The translations under genes and the position numbers were made by a program. From positions 6,710,501 to 6,774,500 of the forward strand of contig JAITYX010000011.1 of NCBI GenBank assembly GCA_021018815.1: a stretch of 64,000 nt of DNA, read 5' to 3'. Shown here piece by piece: positions 1-10,937 of this stretch. Source of the stretch: Talinum fruticosum (lineage: Eukaryota; Streptophyta; Magnoliopsida; Caryophyllales; Talinaceae). Numbering within the stretch: the first letter of the stretch is position 1; each line of letters begins with the position of its first letter. The notes below the pieces were generated by a model that was not told where the DNA came from, ran no database searches, and saw only the letters and a list, made by a program, of their open reading frames with translations.

Positions 1-279
1 ACACTTGGACGGTTAAGGATCTTGATTAGAATGGAATCATCTTGAAAATATCTTCCGACAATGTTAAATTATTGAAACAGTGTTGATTGGACAAAAAGTA
101 GTTGATGACATTAATGTCCACCCTTTTGAACAGATCTTGAACAGCTTATTGACGAGATGGAAGATTTGAACAAGTAAAACCCATCATGATTGAATAGTAA
201 AGCGTCACATGGACACTTACTATTGCAATGGATGCTTGACGTTAGTGGCCTTGTATAACTTCACATAGTAATGTCATTT
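1..279 (-). promoter_or_regulatory. Pararetrovirus promoter-side fragment, inverted
   Basis: Non-coding pararetrovirus sequence on the minus strand, matching the intergenic region seen again at 34,790-35,160 (minus) and 6,240-6,480 (plus). Shared words include the 'aacacttggacgg' start and the repeated 'gaatagtaaa' blocks. It joins directly to a movement-protein fragment at about 279, a junction not present in the more complete copies, so this is a rearranged piece rather than a working promoter. Confidence 0.65.
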
Positions 280-770
280 CTTGATAATTCTCTAAATAAT
301 ACTTTTGAGTCATTTTTCATATGAATATCTAAAATTAATGTGTCCATGATCCAGGGATCATTTAGATCTATTGAGAAATTTGGACAACCATTGAAATAAA
401 TTGGACCATTACATGTATTAGTTTGAATCATAGCTAATAAAGAATCTTGATATCTAATTAATCTATTGTCTCTTAATGCCATGAATATAGGACAATCTAA
501 TCCTAGTCTTGTTAATGGCTTGAATGCTATTTGAATCATACCAAAATGAATATATCTATATTTTTCTTTATATTTGTTAATAGAAATATTGGATAATAAT
601 TTGATGGTTTGAAACTCTTCATCTAAACCGAAGGTTTCTTCATGATCTTTAATTGAAAAAGCGTATTGAAATCAAACTTGCCTATTTGATAAATTGTTTC
701 TATCTTTTGTTTTGGAATAGACCAATTTGAGAAATCAAATTGACGACTAACTTCTCTTCTATTGACCACA
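280..770 (-). pseudogene. Movement-protein fragment, inverted copy
   Basis: The minus strand encodes the N-terminal and central part of a caulimovirid movement protein (30K superfamily), recognised by its near identity to the copies at 1,014 and 6,965 and by the segment with GLDCPIFMALRDNR. The start codon is missing: homology begins some 19 codons in, and the 3' end is replaced by promoter sequence at 279. It is the left arm of an inverted repeat whose right arm is the sense copy at 1,070-1,559. In the virus this protein moves particles or nucleic acid through plasmodesmata; here it is a dead fragment. Confidence 0.8.
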
Positions 771-1013
771 AACAAGTACCCAAGCTTCATCCCCGAGCTC
801 TAGTCCGGTCCTATCCCCATTTGGTATCGGAGCCAAGTCTGTCTATTTTGTTGTTGCACCGTAAGGCCTAGCGTTGGTCAGCCGTTGGTCGACCGTTAGT
901 CGCCCCATGTTATCCGTTGGTCAGCCGTGTGAGGTGGTCCCGGTAGAGGGTTGTCCCGGTGGTCCCGGTAGTGTGTGTGCGTAATTATCGACAGTAATAG
1001 TCAAGCTTAAGCT
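771..1013 (+). promoter_or_regulatory. Pararetrovirus leader with tRNA-Met primer site
   Basis: Leader of pararetrovirus unit 1, conserved with 6,737-6,964, 13,500-13,735 and 30,100-30,357. The first-strand primer site is at 822-834 (TGGTATCGGAGCC). The usual plant initiator tRNA-Met complement is TGGTATCAGAGCC, so the CAG reads CGG here. Downstream is a G+C-richer stretch of repeated 'gttggtc' and 'ggtcccggt' words, then the polyprotein ATG at 1,014. The upstream edge joins an inverted movement-protein segment through the shared bases ACCACA. Confidence 0.75.
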
Positions 1014-4000
1014 ATGATGGCCTCTTGGTTACGAGATCATCTAGGTTTAGGAAGTAGCAAGAGTACTAATGTGGTCAATAGCAGAGAAGTTAGTCGTCAA
1101 GTTGATTTCTCAAATTGGTCTATTCCAAAACAAAAGATAGAAACAATTTATCAAATAGGCAAGTTTGATTTCAATACGTTTTTCAATTAAAGATCATGAA
1201 GAAACCTTCGATTTAGATGAAGAGTTTCAAACTATCAAATTATTATCCAATATTTCTATTAACAAATATAAAGAAAAATATAGATATATTCATTTTGGTA
1301 TGATTCAAATAGCACTCAAGCCATTAACAAGACTAGGATTAGATTGTCCTATATTCATGGCATTAAGAGACAATAGATTAATTAGATATCAAGATTCTTT
1401 ATTAGTTATGATTCAAACTAATACATGTAATGGTCTAATTTATTTCAATGGTTGTCCAAATTTCTCGAGAGATCTAAATGATCCTCGGATCATGGACACA
1501 TTAATTTTAGATATTCATATGCAAAATGACTCAAAAGTATTATTTAGAGAATTATCAAGCAACTTCGCTATTACTTATAGAGTTTATTTCAAATTATTAT
1601 CCTCTCAATTAAATCCAAAGTGCTTATTAAAGCCATCTTTAGATGAAACAATATTATTAAAAATTGAATCGAGATAATACTTCAAGCTTTACTCCTAAAT
1701 TATTAAAGTGGAATGAAATTACTATTCCTCAAGAATTTATTATTCAAAATATTAAGCCTCCTAGGAATATTGCTCAAAAGAATATTCAACAAGTTATTGA
1801 AGAACCTGACTGCAGAATATTAATAAGATTTAATTCTATTAATGAAAGATCCTTTTCAAGGCTTTCGGAGAAAAGAGATCTTCCTAGGTGTTCTTTCTCC
1901 ATGCCTTCAAGAACTACTAATTATGATTATCTAAAAGATAATCAAGTTGATGATTCAAATCCTTCTTCTTCAAAGATTTATTATAAATCTCCAATAGCAG
2001 AACCGATTGATGAAATTAGTTCATCAATAGGTTCCCCTACTCATTCAGTTATGCAACCTCCTTCTTACTCCTCAATTAATGTTATTACAGCACCTTTTAC
2101 AATAGATAAAGATTATTTAAGAAGAGATTTCGATTCCATAGAAAATAGAGATAAAAAACAGTGGTTTTTATCTCATTTCGATCTCAAAGCTCAAGCATTC
2201 ATTAGGCAAGAATGGTATTCACTAATGGAAAGATTAGGATGTAATATTCTATTCTTCACTTGGTGGACCATGTTTGCTCAAGAAAATAATTTGCCGGATC
2301 CGCATGGTATTAAAGAGATCAATACTAATATAGATCTCAGTAAAAAATGGACTTTAAAAAATGGAGAAATTGTAGTATCAATAACTCCTCCTTTGCAAGA
2401 AATATTGATCCCTACGGATCAAGGTCATACACCAGCTTCCCCATTCAAAGTAGGAAGAAATAATCCCGATAACTCTCAAGTAGAGTTCGACGATATTAAA
2501 AAGATTTATCATCAAAATAATTATACTAATGAAGTATTACATACAGTCTCTCAACGAGTCAATATGGTTTCAACTCAAATAGAAGCAATATTTAAAAAAG
2601 AAGATATTGATCTATTATCCAAAAAATTAGAAAATCTAGATTTAAATAAAGATTTAAAGAAACCAATATTTCTCAATGATATTTCTTCTCCTCTTATTAA
2701 ATTTAATAAGAACAAAAAATTAGAAATTCTAGATAGTCCATTAATTAAAAGAATTGATGAAAAATTTAATCAAGTATCTAGTTCAAGTAACACTCTAAAT
2801 GTTTTAAATATCTCACAAGAAGAACAAGAAGCAACCAATATTAATAAAATATTTAACAAAAAGGAATTTCCTTATTATTCTAGAAGTACCCCTCCGGATC
2901 TTCAACTGGAATCAATTAAAACAATAGTTACGGAAGCCTTTGTCGGTGGCTCCATCTATGAATGGAATCTAGATGGAAAATATGAGCATGAGGCATTAAT
3001 TATTCTCCATAGGATGATGATGGCATATGCTGCCTATACATCCAAAGGAGCTCCAGAAATTCAAGCTTTTGATTTATTAATTTCGAGCTTCACCCGGTCA
3101 TTAAAGTCTTAGTGGGAAAATTACATGACGAGACGAAGAACGTCCGAGCATTAAAAATCATAAAGAAGTCTGTTTACACTTTAGTCCATACAATAGTTGT
3201 CAATCTTCTAGGTACTCCAAAAGATATGTTAAGTGGTCGGAAATCCTCTTAACAAATCTAAGATGTTCTAGTCTAGAAGATTACAATTGGTATAAAGATA
3301 CATATTTTTCATATTTATTAAAAAGACAAGATTGTCGTCAGCCCTACTTGGAAAGAAAAATTTATTTCGGGATTACCAAACTTATTTTCTCAAAGAATAT
3401 TCAATAAATTAAAGGATGTCACAGGACAAGATCCAATTCCATATGATCAAATTACGTTTGGTCAATTATTAGGATTTATTAAAAAGAAGGTATTTCTTCA
3501 TGTAATGAATTAAAATTACAAGCTAGATATTCAACAGATAAAGCGATTACAAGAAAGGAACTAGGATCCTTTTGCGAAGCATTTTGTATTCCAAAAGTTA
3601 TTGCCCCATCTGTTCAAAAGCGAAAAGCCAATCAAGTAAATAAAAAGAAACAATTCAACCGTAATACTAATAACAAAACAAATACGACTCCCAAGAAAAA
3701 TACTTCAAATAAAAAGATTACTAATAAAGCTACCTGTTTTAAGTGTGGCAAGCCAGGACATTATGCAAAGAATTGCAAAACAAAAGAGAAATTAAATGAA
3801 ATCTGTGAAGATAATCAAGAAATTAAAGAGAAAATTATTTCTTTATTTGAACTCAAAGATACTCCAGTTAATTCGGATAATTCATCCTCCGATTCTGAAG
3901 ATAATAATCTTTATGAATTAGAAAGTGATTCAAGTAATTATTCTTCAGGAAATGAATCTTCAAGAATTTGTTATAAATGTATCAATATGATTAATACCAC

Positions 4001-4857
4001 TAAAAATGAAAAAGAATTTTTATTAGATTTGATCGAACAAATTCAAGATCCGGAATTAAGAAAAGAGTATTTAGAAAAACTCAAAGGTATTTTAATAAAA
4101 GAAGACTTATTAAAAACTATTCCTCGAGGTTTAAGTATCAATAAAATATTTCAAAAATATGATACTCCAAATATTTTAAAAGTTGTTAACATTCAAGACT
4201 TAAAAATGGAAATTAATAATCTTAAAGAACAGATTAAAGAGATTAATCAAAATTTATGTTCACTTCACACTAAAGATTTAGAGTTAGAAACAAGACTATT
4301 ATTAATAGAAAATAAATCTAGTAATCCAATTATTAATGAAGATACTCCTAGTACTTCTAATCAACAATTCATTTCAACAATTAACCATATAAATGATCAA
4401 AAATGGTATATCCATATTACTTTAAAAATTAATGATGACTTTGAATTTAATACAATTGCTCTGCTAGATAGCGGTGCGGATCAAAATTGTATTAAAGAAC
4501 GTCTAATTTCATCTATATATTATGAAAAAACTAAAGAAAGACTCCATAGTGCCAATGGAATGGCATTGCAAATTAACTACAAATTGTCAAATGTTTATAT
4601 CTCGTAACCAAGGTTACTACTTCAAGAACACCTTTGTCCTAGTCGGGGATATAGGTCAAGAAGTCATATTAGGTACCCCATTCATTACCCAGATTTATCC
4701 CTTTCAAGTTGATCAATTTGGTATTCATGCACAAATTCATGAAAAATGTATTTCATTCAAATTTATATCTTCCATACTTTCAAAAGATTTATCTTTTAAA
4801 AAGTATTCTTTTATTAATATGCTTCTTAATAAAGATTCTTTCTTTTCGATTATCAAT
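1014..4857 (+). pseudogene. Pararetrovirus polyprotein, unit 1 (MP-CP-CCHC-protease)
   Basis: The polyprotein opens with tandem ATGs at 1,014 and 1,017. In order: movement protein (about 1,014-1,900), a proline/serine-rich linker, capsid region (about 2,100-3,650) ending in the tryptophan/aspartate-containing block near 3,280-3,400, a CCHC zinc knuckle at 3,735-3,776 (CFKCGKPGHYAKNC), an acidic serine-rich stretch, a coiled-coil-prone lysine/leucine-rich region (4,000-4,330), and a retropepsin-like protease with DSG at 4,467-4,475. The frame breaks near 1,157, 1,669, 3,085, between 3,112 and 3,987, and at 4,600. At 1,669 and 4,600 the break coincides with an extra base in a CG-containing word compared with sister copies. 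No reverse transcriptase follows: the reading continues into ORFX. Family assignment is firm; the genus (florendovirus/petuvirus-like) is inference. Confidence 0.85.
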
Positions 4858-6000
4858 ATGAGTCAAGACAAAGAAAGAAAAATTCAAACTCCTCACCATT
4901 ACGCGATCAAGCCTATTACTCCTTCTCAAATTTCGATTCCAACAACCAACACATTTCAAGTTCTACAAGGACAAGATTTTCCTCCCCTTTCATATGCACA
5001 AGTTTCTTCAAAATTTCAAAAACCATCAATTTTGAGTCCTTCTTTTGATTCCAAATATTTTACAAAACCAAACAAGGAACATGTTGCCTACACCAAGTTT
5101 AGGCAACCGCAAAACCTTTCTACACTCAATGAGTTTGTCAAAAGCACATTCATACCCGAATGTTTCTTTATTAATGATAACCCACTCAAAACTAGAACTT
5201 TTACGAATTTATTTTAATTGATTCAAAATCTGCTCTCATTGAACATGTTCCGAGATAAAACCAATAAAAACCAAATAGCTTATTCAAAGTTACGCATCCT
5301 CAAGATCCTTACTATTAAAGAATTCGGTGACAAATATACAATCAAATCCTTTTCTCAACCATTTAACCCACCAGGTTATAATTATGTTGATTATGAAAGA
5401 GCCCGGTATTACACATTTTTCTACGGACCATTCAATCATTCTTGGTTTATCTGTTTCGATACAAGAACCGATATTCAATTCCCCATCTAGTTCTATGAAT
5501 GGTGGATAACCATGGGGTCTCTGCAAGACATCCGGCCTCGAAGAAGTTAAAAACACTTCGTCGGTTATTCAAATACCTCAAATAGCGAGTCCAGGACCTC
5601 AAGGAAATCCTATTCCATAAGAAATATGGATTCCCATGGATCCTTTGTTGGTCTTTCTCAATCACTCAATATTATAAGCTACCTGCATCCTACTCATTAG
5701 TAAGAGAATTCAAGATTAAATGGTGGGAAAGATTCAATTTCAAAGCTGCTTTAGGAATAAAGACAGACCCCACCAACTCAACCAGCGACCTCTTACTCCA
5801 CAAAAGAAAGAAGCAAGCTCAAAAGGTAAAGAAAAGGTTCAAGAGGATGAGATCCAACTACTCAAGAAAGAGATCATGTTACTCAAGAAACAACATCAAC
5901 ATTTGCTTCTCAAGGAACCAAGTGTTGACTCGATGAAGAAATTCAATCCGATTATGATCCATTCGATGGGCCATGTGCCCAGGATCCATATGATATTTAG
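4858..6000 (+). pseudogene. ORFX, tryptophan-rich region of unknown function, unit 1
   Basis: Follows the protease where RT would be expected. An ATG at 4,858 begins MSQDKER, but the reading is also open from the protease side, so I cannot tell whether it is a separate gene or a polyprotein domain. Features: a serine/threonine/glutamine-rich N-terminus with the motif DFPPLSYAQVSSKFQKP, a central aromatic domain (tyrosine and tryptophan clusters around NHSWF and WFYEWW), a lysine-rich stretch, and a short acidic C-terminus ending DPYDI before a TAG at 5,998. It is conserved in the copies at 33,167-34,305 and 35,390-36,560 (minus). The frame is broken several times after 5,215. I do not recognise a function; it is not RT, RNase H or a known inclusion-body protein by eye. 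Confidence 0.7.
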
Positions 6001-6612
6001 CCTATAATGGGTATTCATAAAAATAAAATAAAAAAATTTAACTTTTTATGCACGCTTTTTAAGATTTTGCTTCGGTGAAATTTCTTATTTCACCTCTCAA
6101 AATGCCCTGGAAGGAAGTGGATGTTACTATTCACTTACTATTCAGGGACACTATTCCGAGACATCTGTTAGTGGAATTACAATATGATAGACGTAACTAT
6201 GCAAGGCCATTTTGTCAAGCAGCCATTTTCAAGTTAAGAATAGTAAAAATCCATGTGATAATGGTTTTACTATTCAATCAAAACACTATTCACTCAAAGT
6301 TTTTGTCGAAGAATCTTTACTACTGTTCAAGCTTTCTACCCGACAAGAACTGTTCAAGACTGTTCAAGATAAGATGATTCATACTTTTGGTCTAATCAAG
6401 ACTGCTCCAATAATTCAATAATGTCGAAGATATTTTCAAGATCAAGATTCTATTTCAATCAAGACTCTCGACCATCCAAGTGTTCGGCATTTATTCATTA
6501 TTGTAATCTATAAATAGATACTCATTTGCTTAGCGGAGGGCATCACTTGCCTTTCGAAATCATCACTTGTAATCACTACTCACTACCCACTACCCACTAC
6601 ATCCTTATTACT
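6001..6612 (+). promoter_or_regulatory. Pararetrovirus intergenic region and pregenomic-RNA promoter
   Basis: Non-coding DNA between units 1 and 2. It opens with a near-palindrome (tataatgggtatt; cccataatggg in sister copies). A perfect hairpin follows at 6,074-6,094 (stem GGTGAAAT/ATTTCACC, loop TTCTT), then long runs of 'actattcaatcaa'-type repeats. The best TATA box is TATAAATA at 6,509-6,516, followed within 30 bases by gcggagggcatcacttgcc, which is conserved in the other promoter copies. Transcription would run into the leader at 6,737 and the polyprotein at 6,965. Confidence 0.65.
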
Positions 6613-6736
6613 TTAATTGAAAAAGCAGTATTGAAATCAAACTTGCCTATTTGATAAATTGTTTCTAACTTTTGTTTTGGAATAGACCAATTTGAGAAAT
6701 CAAATTGACGACTAACTTCTCTCTATTGACCACAAA
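6613..6736 (-). pseudogene. Inverted movement-protein 5' segment inside the unit 2 leader
   Basis: The minus strand matches the movement-protein 5' coding sequence found in sense at about 7,030-7,155. It replaces part of the normal leader present at 13,380-13,550. Its right junction (gaccacaaacaag) matches that of the longer inverted segment in unit 1 (near 770), so both came from one rearrangement followed by duplication. A transcript through this region could fold into a stem of roughly 120 base pairs enclosing the primer site. Confidence 0.75.
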
Positions 6737-6964
6737 CAAGCACTCGAGCTTCATCCCCGAGCTCTAGTCCGGTCCTATCCCCATTTGGTATCGTGAGCCA
6801 AGTCTGTCTATTTTGTTGTTGCACCGTAAGGCCTAGCGTTGGTCGACCGTTAGTCAGCCCCATGTTATCCGTTGGTCAGCCGTGTGAGGTGGTCCCGGTA
6901 GAGGTTGTCCGGTGGTCCCGTAGTGTGTGTGCGTAATTATCGACGGAATAGTCAAGCTTAAGCT
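6737..6964 (+). promoter_or_regulatory. Pararetrovirus leader with primer site, unit 2
   Basis: Leader equivalent to 771-1,013. The primer site is at 6,786-6,799 and reads TGGTATCGTGAGCC, where CAG of the canonical tRNA-Met complement appears as CGTG. It is followed by the conserved 'gttggtc' words and an ATG at 6,965. Confidence 0.7.
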
Positions 6965-8052
6965 ATGATGGCCTCTTGGTTACGAGATCATCTAGGTTTA
7001 GGAAGTAGCAAGAGTACTAATGTGGTCAATAGCAGAGAAGTTAGGCTGTCAAGTTGATTTCTCAAATTGGTCTATTCCAAAACAAAAGATAGAAACAATT
7101 TATCAAATAGGCAAGTTTGATTTCAATACTGCTTTTCAATTAAAGATCATGAAGAAATCTTCAGTTTAGATGAAGAGTTTCAAACTATCAAATTATTATC
7201 CAATATTTCTATTAACAAATATAAAGAAAAATATAGATATATTCATTTTGGTATGATTCAAATAGCACTCAAGCCATTAACAAGACTAGGATTAGATTGT
7301 CCTATATTCATGGCATTAAGAGACAATAGATTAATTAGATATCAAGATTCTTTATTAGTTATGATTCAAACTAATACATGTAATGGTCTAATTTATTTCA
7401 ATGGTTGTCCAAATTTCTCAGTAGATCTAAATGATCCTCGGATCATGGACACATTAATTTTAGATATTCATATGCAAAATGACTCAAAAGTATTATTTAG
7501 AGAATTATCAAGCAACTTCGCTATTACTTATAGAGTTTATTTCAAATTATTATCCTCTCAATTAAATCCAAAGTGCTTATTAAAGCCATCTTTAGATGAA
7601 ACAATATTATTAAAAATTGAATCGGATAATACTTCAAGCTTTACTCCTAAATTATTAAAGTGGAATGAAATTACTATTCCTCAAGAATTTATTATTCAAA
7701 ATATTAAGCCTCCTAGGAATATTGCTCAAAAGAATATTCAACAAGTTATTGAAGAACTCGACTGACGTAATATTAATAAGATTTAATTCTATTAATGAAA
7801 GATCCTTTTCAAGGCTTTCGGAGAAAAGAGATCTTCCTAGGTGTTCTTTCTCCATGCCTTCAAGAACTACTAATTATGATTATCTAAAAGATAATCAAGT
7901 TGATGATTCAAATCCTTCTTCTTCAAAGATTTATTATAAATCTCCAATAGCGAGAACCGATTGATGAAATTAGTTCATCAATAGGTTCCCCTACTCATTC
8001 GGTTATGCAACCTCCTTCTTACTCCTCAATTAATGTTATTACGAGCACCTTC
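6965..8052 (+). pseudogene. Pararetrovirus polyprotein, unit 2 (truncated after MP)
   Basis: Near-identical to the start of unit 1: ATG at 6,965, the movement-protein core with an open stretch from 7,253 to 7,765, then the proline/serine linker. Frame breaks occur near 7,045, 7,130, 7,760 and 7,950. At 7,950 the sister copy has GCAGAACC and this one GCGAGAACC. Homology stops at about 8,052, where sequence of the opposite orientation begins. No coat, protease or RT is present. Being head-to-tail with unit 1 across an intact promoter and leader, it is the downstream half of a tandem integrant. Confidence 0.8.
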
Positions 8053-9030
8053 TTACTCCTAAATCATTTTGCATCTTACCAATCAACTTGACAGACTAAC
8101 TTCTCTCGCTATTGACCACATTAGTACTCTTGCTACTTCCTAAACCTAGATGATCTCGTAACCAAGAGGCAGCTTAAGCTTGACTATTCCGTCGATAATT
8201 ACGCGCACACACTACCGAGACCACCGTGACCACCCTCTATCGGGACCACCTCACACGGCTGACCAACGCTAGGCCTTACGGTGCAACAACAAAATAGATA
8301 GAGTTGGCTCGATACCAAATAGGGACAGGACCGGACTAGAGCTCGGGGATGAAGCTCGGAGTACTGTTTGTGGTGGAGTAGCGGGGAAGCTGGGAGATAA
8401 ATTAATTTAACAAATTGATTTTACAAAACAAAAGACGAAAACAGAGCGATTGAAAATAATGAAAGTAATTGAAATATAGAAAATGATAATGAATCAAAAC
8501 TTACTTTGATTAATATGAATTCTTGATACAGATGATTGATAAAACTCTCGGAGAGAGATTGAAGTAATAAGGATGTAGTGGGTAGTGAGTAGTGATTACA
8601 AGTGCTGATTTCGAAAGGCAAGTGATGCCCTCCGCTAAGCAAATGAGTATCTATTTATAGATTACAATAATGAATAAATGCCGAACACTTGGACGAGCTG
8701 AGAGTCTTGATTGAAATAGAATCTTGATCTTGAAAATATCTTCGACATTATTGAATTATTGGAGCGAGTCTTGATTAGACCAAAAGTATGAATCATCTTA
8801 TCTTGAACAGTCTTGAACATTTCTTGCCGGGTAGAAAGCTTGAACAAGTAGTAAAGATTCTTCGACAAAAACTTTGAGTGAATAGTATTTTGATTGAATA
8901 GTAAAACCCATTATCACATGGATTTTTACTATTCTTAACTTGAAATGGCTGCTTGACAAAATGACCTTGCATAATTACGTCCATCATATTGTAATTCCAC
9001 TAACAGATGTCTCGGAATAGTGTCCCTGAA
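8053..9030 (-). other. Inverted pararetrovirus promoter, leader and polyprotein start
   Basis: Reading the minus strand from 9,030 down: intergenic repeats, TATAAATA at 8,652-8,659, the uninterrupted leader (with no movement-protein inversion), the primer site at 8,306-8,317 (TGGTATCGAGCC), then about 100 bases of movement-protein 5' coding sequence ending near 8,083. The start-codon pair found in the other units is missing: the sequence runs from the leader's agctta directly into the bases of codon 3. This copy shows what the leader looked like before the inversion seen in units 1 and 2. Confidence 0.7.
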
Positions 9031-9177
9031 TAGTAACTATGCAATATGATGGACGTAACTATACCAGGCCATTTTATGCGAGGCTTTTCAAGATTTTGCT
9101 TCGGTGAAATTTCTTATTTCACCTCTCAAAATGCCCGGGAAGGAAGTGGATGTTACTATTCACTTACTATTCAGGGC
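9031..9177 (+). promoter_or_regulatory. Pararetrovirus intergenic fragment fused to coat sequence
   Basis: A short + strand piece of the conserved 3' non-coding region, including the GGTGAAAT hairpin at 9,103-9,123 and 'ccgggaaggaagtgga'. It faces the inverted copy to its left and ends in 'cactattcaggg', where it is joined inside the coat coding sequence at AGGGCAAGAATGG. Confidence 0.65.
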
Positions 9178-10937
9178 AAGAATGGTATTTACTAATGGAA
9201 AGATTAGAATGTAATATTCTATTCTTTACATGGTGGACCATGTTTGCTCAAGAAAATAATTTACCGGATCCTCATGGTATTAAAGAAATTAATACTAATC
9301 AAGATCTTAGCAAGAAATGGACGTTATCAAATGGAAATACATTTGTATCAATAACTTCTCTTTTGCAAGAGATTTTGATCTCTTCGGATCAAGGTCATAT
9401 TCCAATTGCTCCTTTCAAGATAGGAAGAAATAATCCGGATAATTCTCAAGTAGAATTAGTTGATATTAAAAAGGTTTATCATCAAAATAATTACACTAAT
9501 CAAGTTTTACATACCGTTTCTCAACAAGTTAATATAGTTTCAACTCAAATAGAGGCAATATCTAAGAAAGAAGATATTGATCTATTATCCAAAAAATTAG
9601 AAAATTTAGATTTAAATAGAGATTTAATGAAACCAGGACACTATGCAAAAAATTGCAAGGTTAAAGAAAAATTAAATGAAATCCGTGGCGATAATCAAGA
9701 AATTCAAGAAAAGATTATTTCTTTATTTGAACTCAAAGATACTCCAATTATTTCGAAAAATTCATTTTCTGATTCTGAAGACAATGGTCTTTATGAATTA
9801 GAAAATAATTCAAGTGATTACTCATCGGGAAATGAATTAGCAAGAATTTGTTACAAATGTATTAATATGATTAATACTACTAAAAATGAAAAGGAATTTT
9901 TACTAGATTTAATTGAACAAATTCAAGATCCTGAATTAAGAAAAGAATATTTAGAAAAACTCAAAGGTATTTTAATAAAAGAAGATTTATTAAAAACTAC
10001 TCCTCCTAATTTCAGTATTAATAAAATATTTGAGAAATATGATACTCCAAATATTTTAAAAACAGTTAATATTCAAGACTTAAAAATGGAAATTAATAGT
10101 CTTAAAGGACAAATTAAAGATATTAATCAAAATTTATGTTCTCTTCAAACAAAAGATTTAGAACTAGAAATGAGATTATCATTAATTGAAAATAAATCAA
10201 GTACTTCAAGTGTTGATGAAGACACTCCAAGTTCTTCTAATCAACAATTTATTTCAACAATTAACCATATAAATTATCAAAAATGGTATGTCTATATTAT
10301 TTTAAAAATCAATGATGACTTTGAACTCAATACGATTGCTCTACTAGATAGTGGCGCAGATCAAAATTGTATAAAAGAAGGATTGATTCCATCAATATAT
10401 TATGAAAAAACTAAAGAACGCCTCCATAGTGCTAATGGAATGGCACTACAAATTAAATACAAATTACCAAATGCATATATTTGTAATCAAGGTTATTGCT
10501 TCAAGAATACTTTTATCCTTGTTAAAGACATAGGCCAAGAAATTATTTTAGGGACCCTTTTTATCATTCAAATTTATCCTTTCAAAGTCAATCAAATTGG
10601 GATCCATACAGAAATTTTAGGGAAAACTATTTCTTTCAAATTTATCTCTCCTATTCGTGCAAAAGATCTATCTTTACTCCAAGAATTTACTATAATTAGA
10701 CAAATAAATTTTATTGATAGAAAAAAACAACAAATTAGTTTCCTACAAAAGGAAATTACTTATAAAAGAATTGAAGAAAAATTACAACAACTTCCTATTC
10801 AAAATAAAATAAAGGAATTACAAAATTTATTCTACAACGAAGTCTGTTATGATCTTCCCAATGCTTTTGGGAAAGAAAAAAACATGTCGTCACACTCCCC
10901 TATGAAAAAGATTTTTCGAAAGCAAAATCCCTACTAA
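9178..10937 (+). pseudogene. Pararetrovirus coat/CCHC/protease region, unit 3 (RT type)
   Basis: A reading frame open from 9,150 to 10,937. Only sequence from about 9,178 is genuine protein; the upstream codons are intergenic sequence. Coat sequence runs to about 9,630. A roughly 1 kb segment is then missing, joining coat in frame to the second half of the CCHC knuckle (KPGHYAKNC), so the first two cysteines are gone. The acidic linker, lysine-rich coiled-coil-prone region, and protease (DSG at 10,347-10,355) follow. Unlike units 1, 4 and 5, the sequence after the protease is the linker to reverse transcriptase, not ORFX. It is about 80-90% similar by eye to unit 1, so it is a distinct lineage rather than a recent duplicate. 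Confidence 0.8.

Noticed and set aside
4858..6000. ORFX as a divergent reverse transcriptase
   Set aside because: No YIDD/YVDD-type motif, no motif A aspartate block, and the RT of unit 3 does not resemble it.
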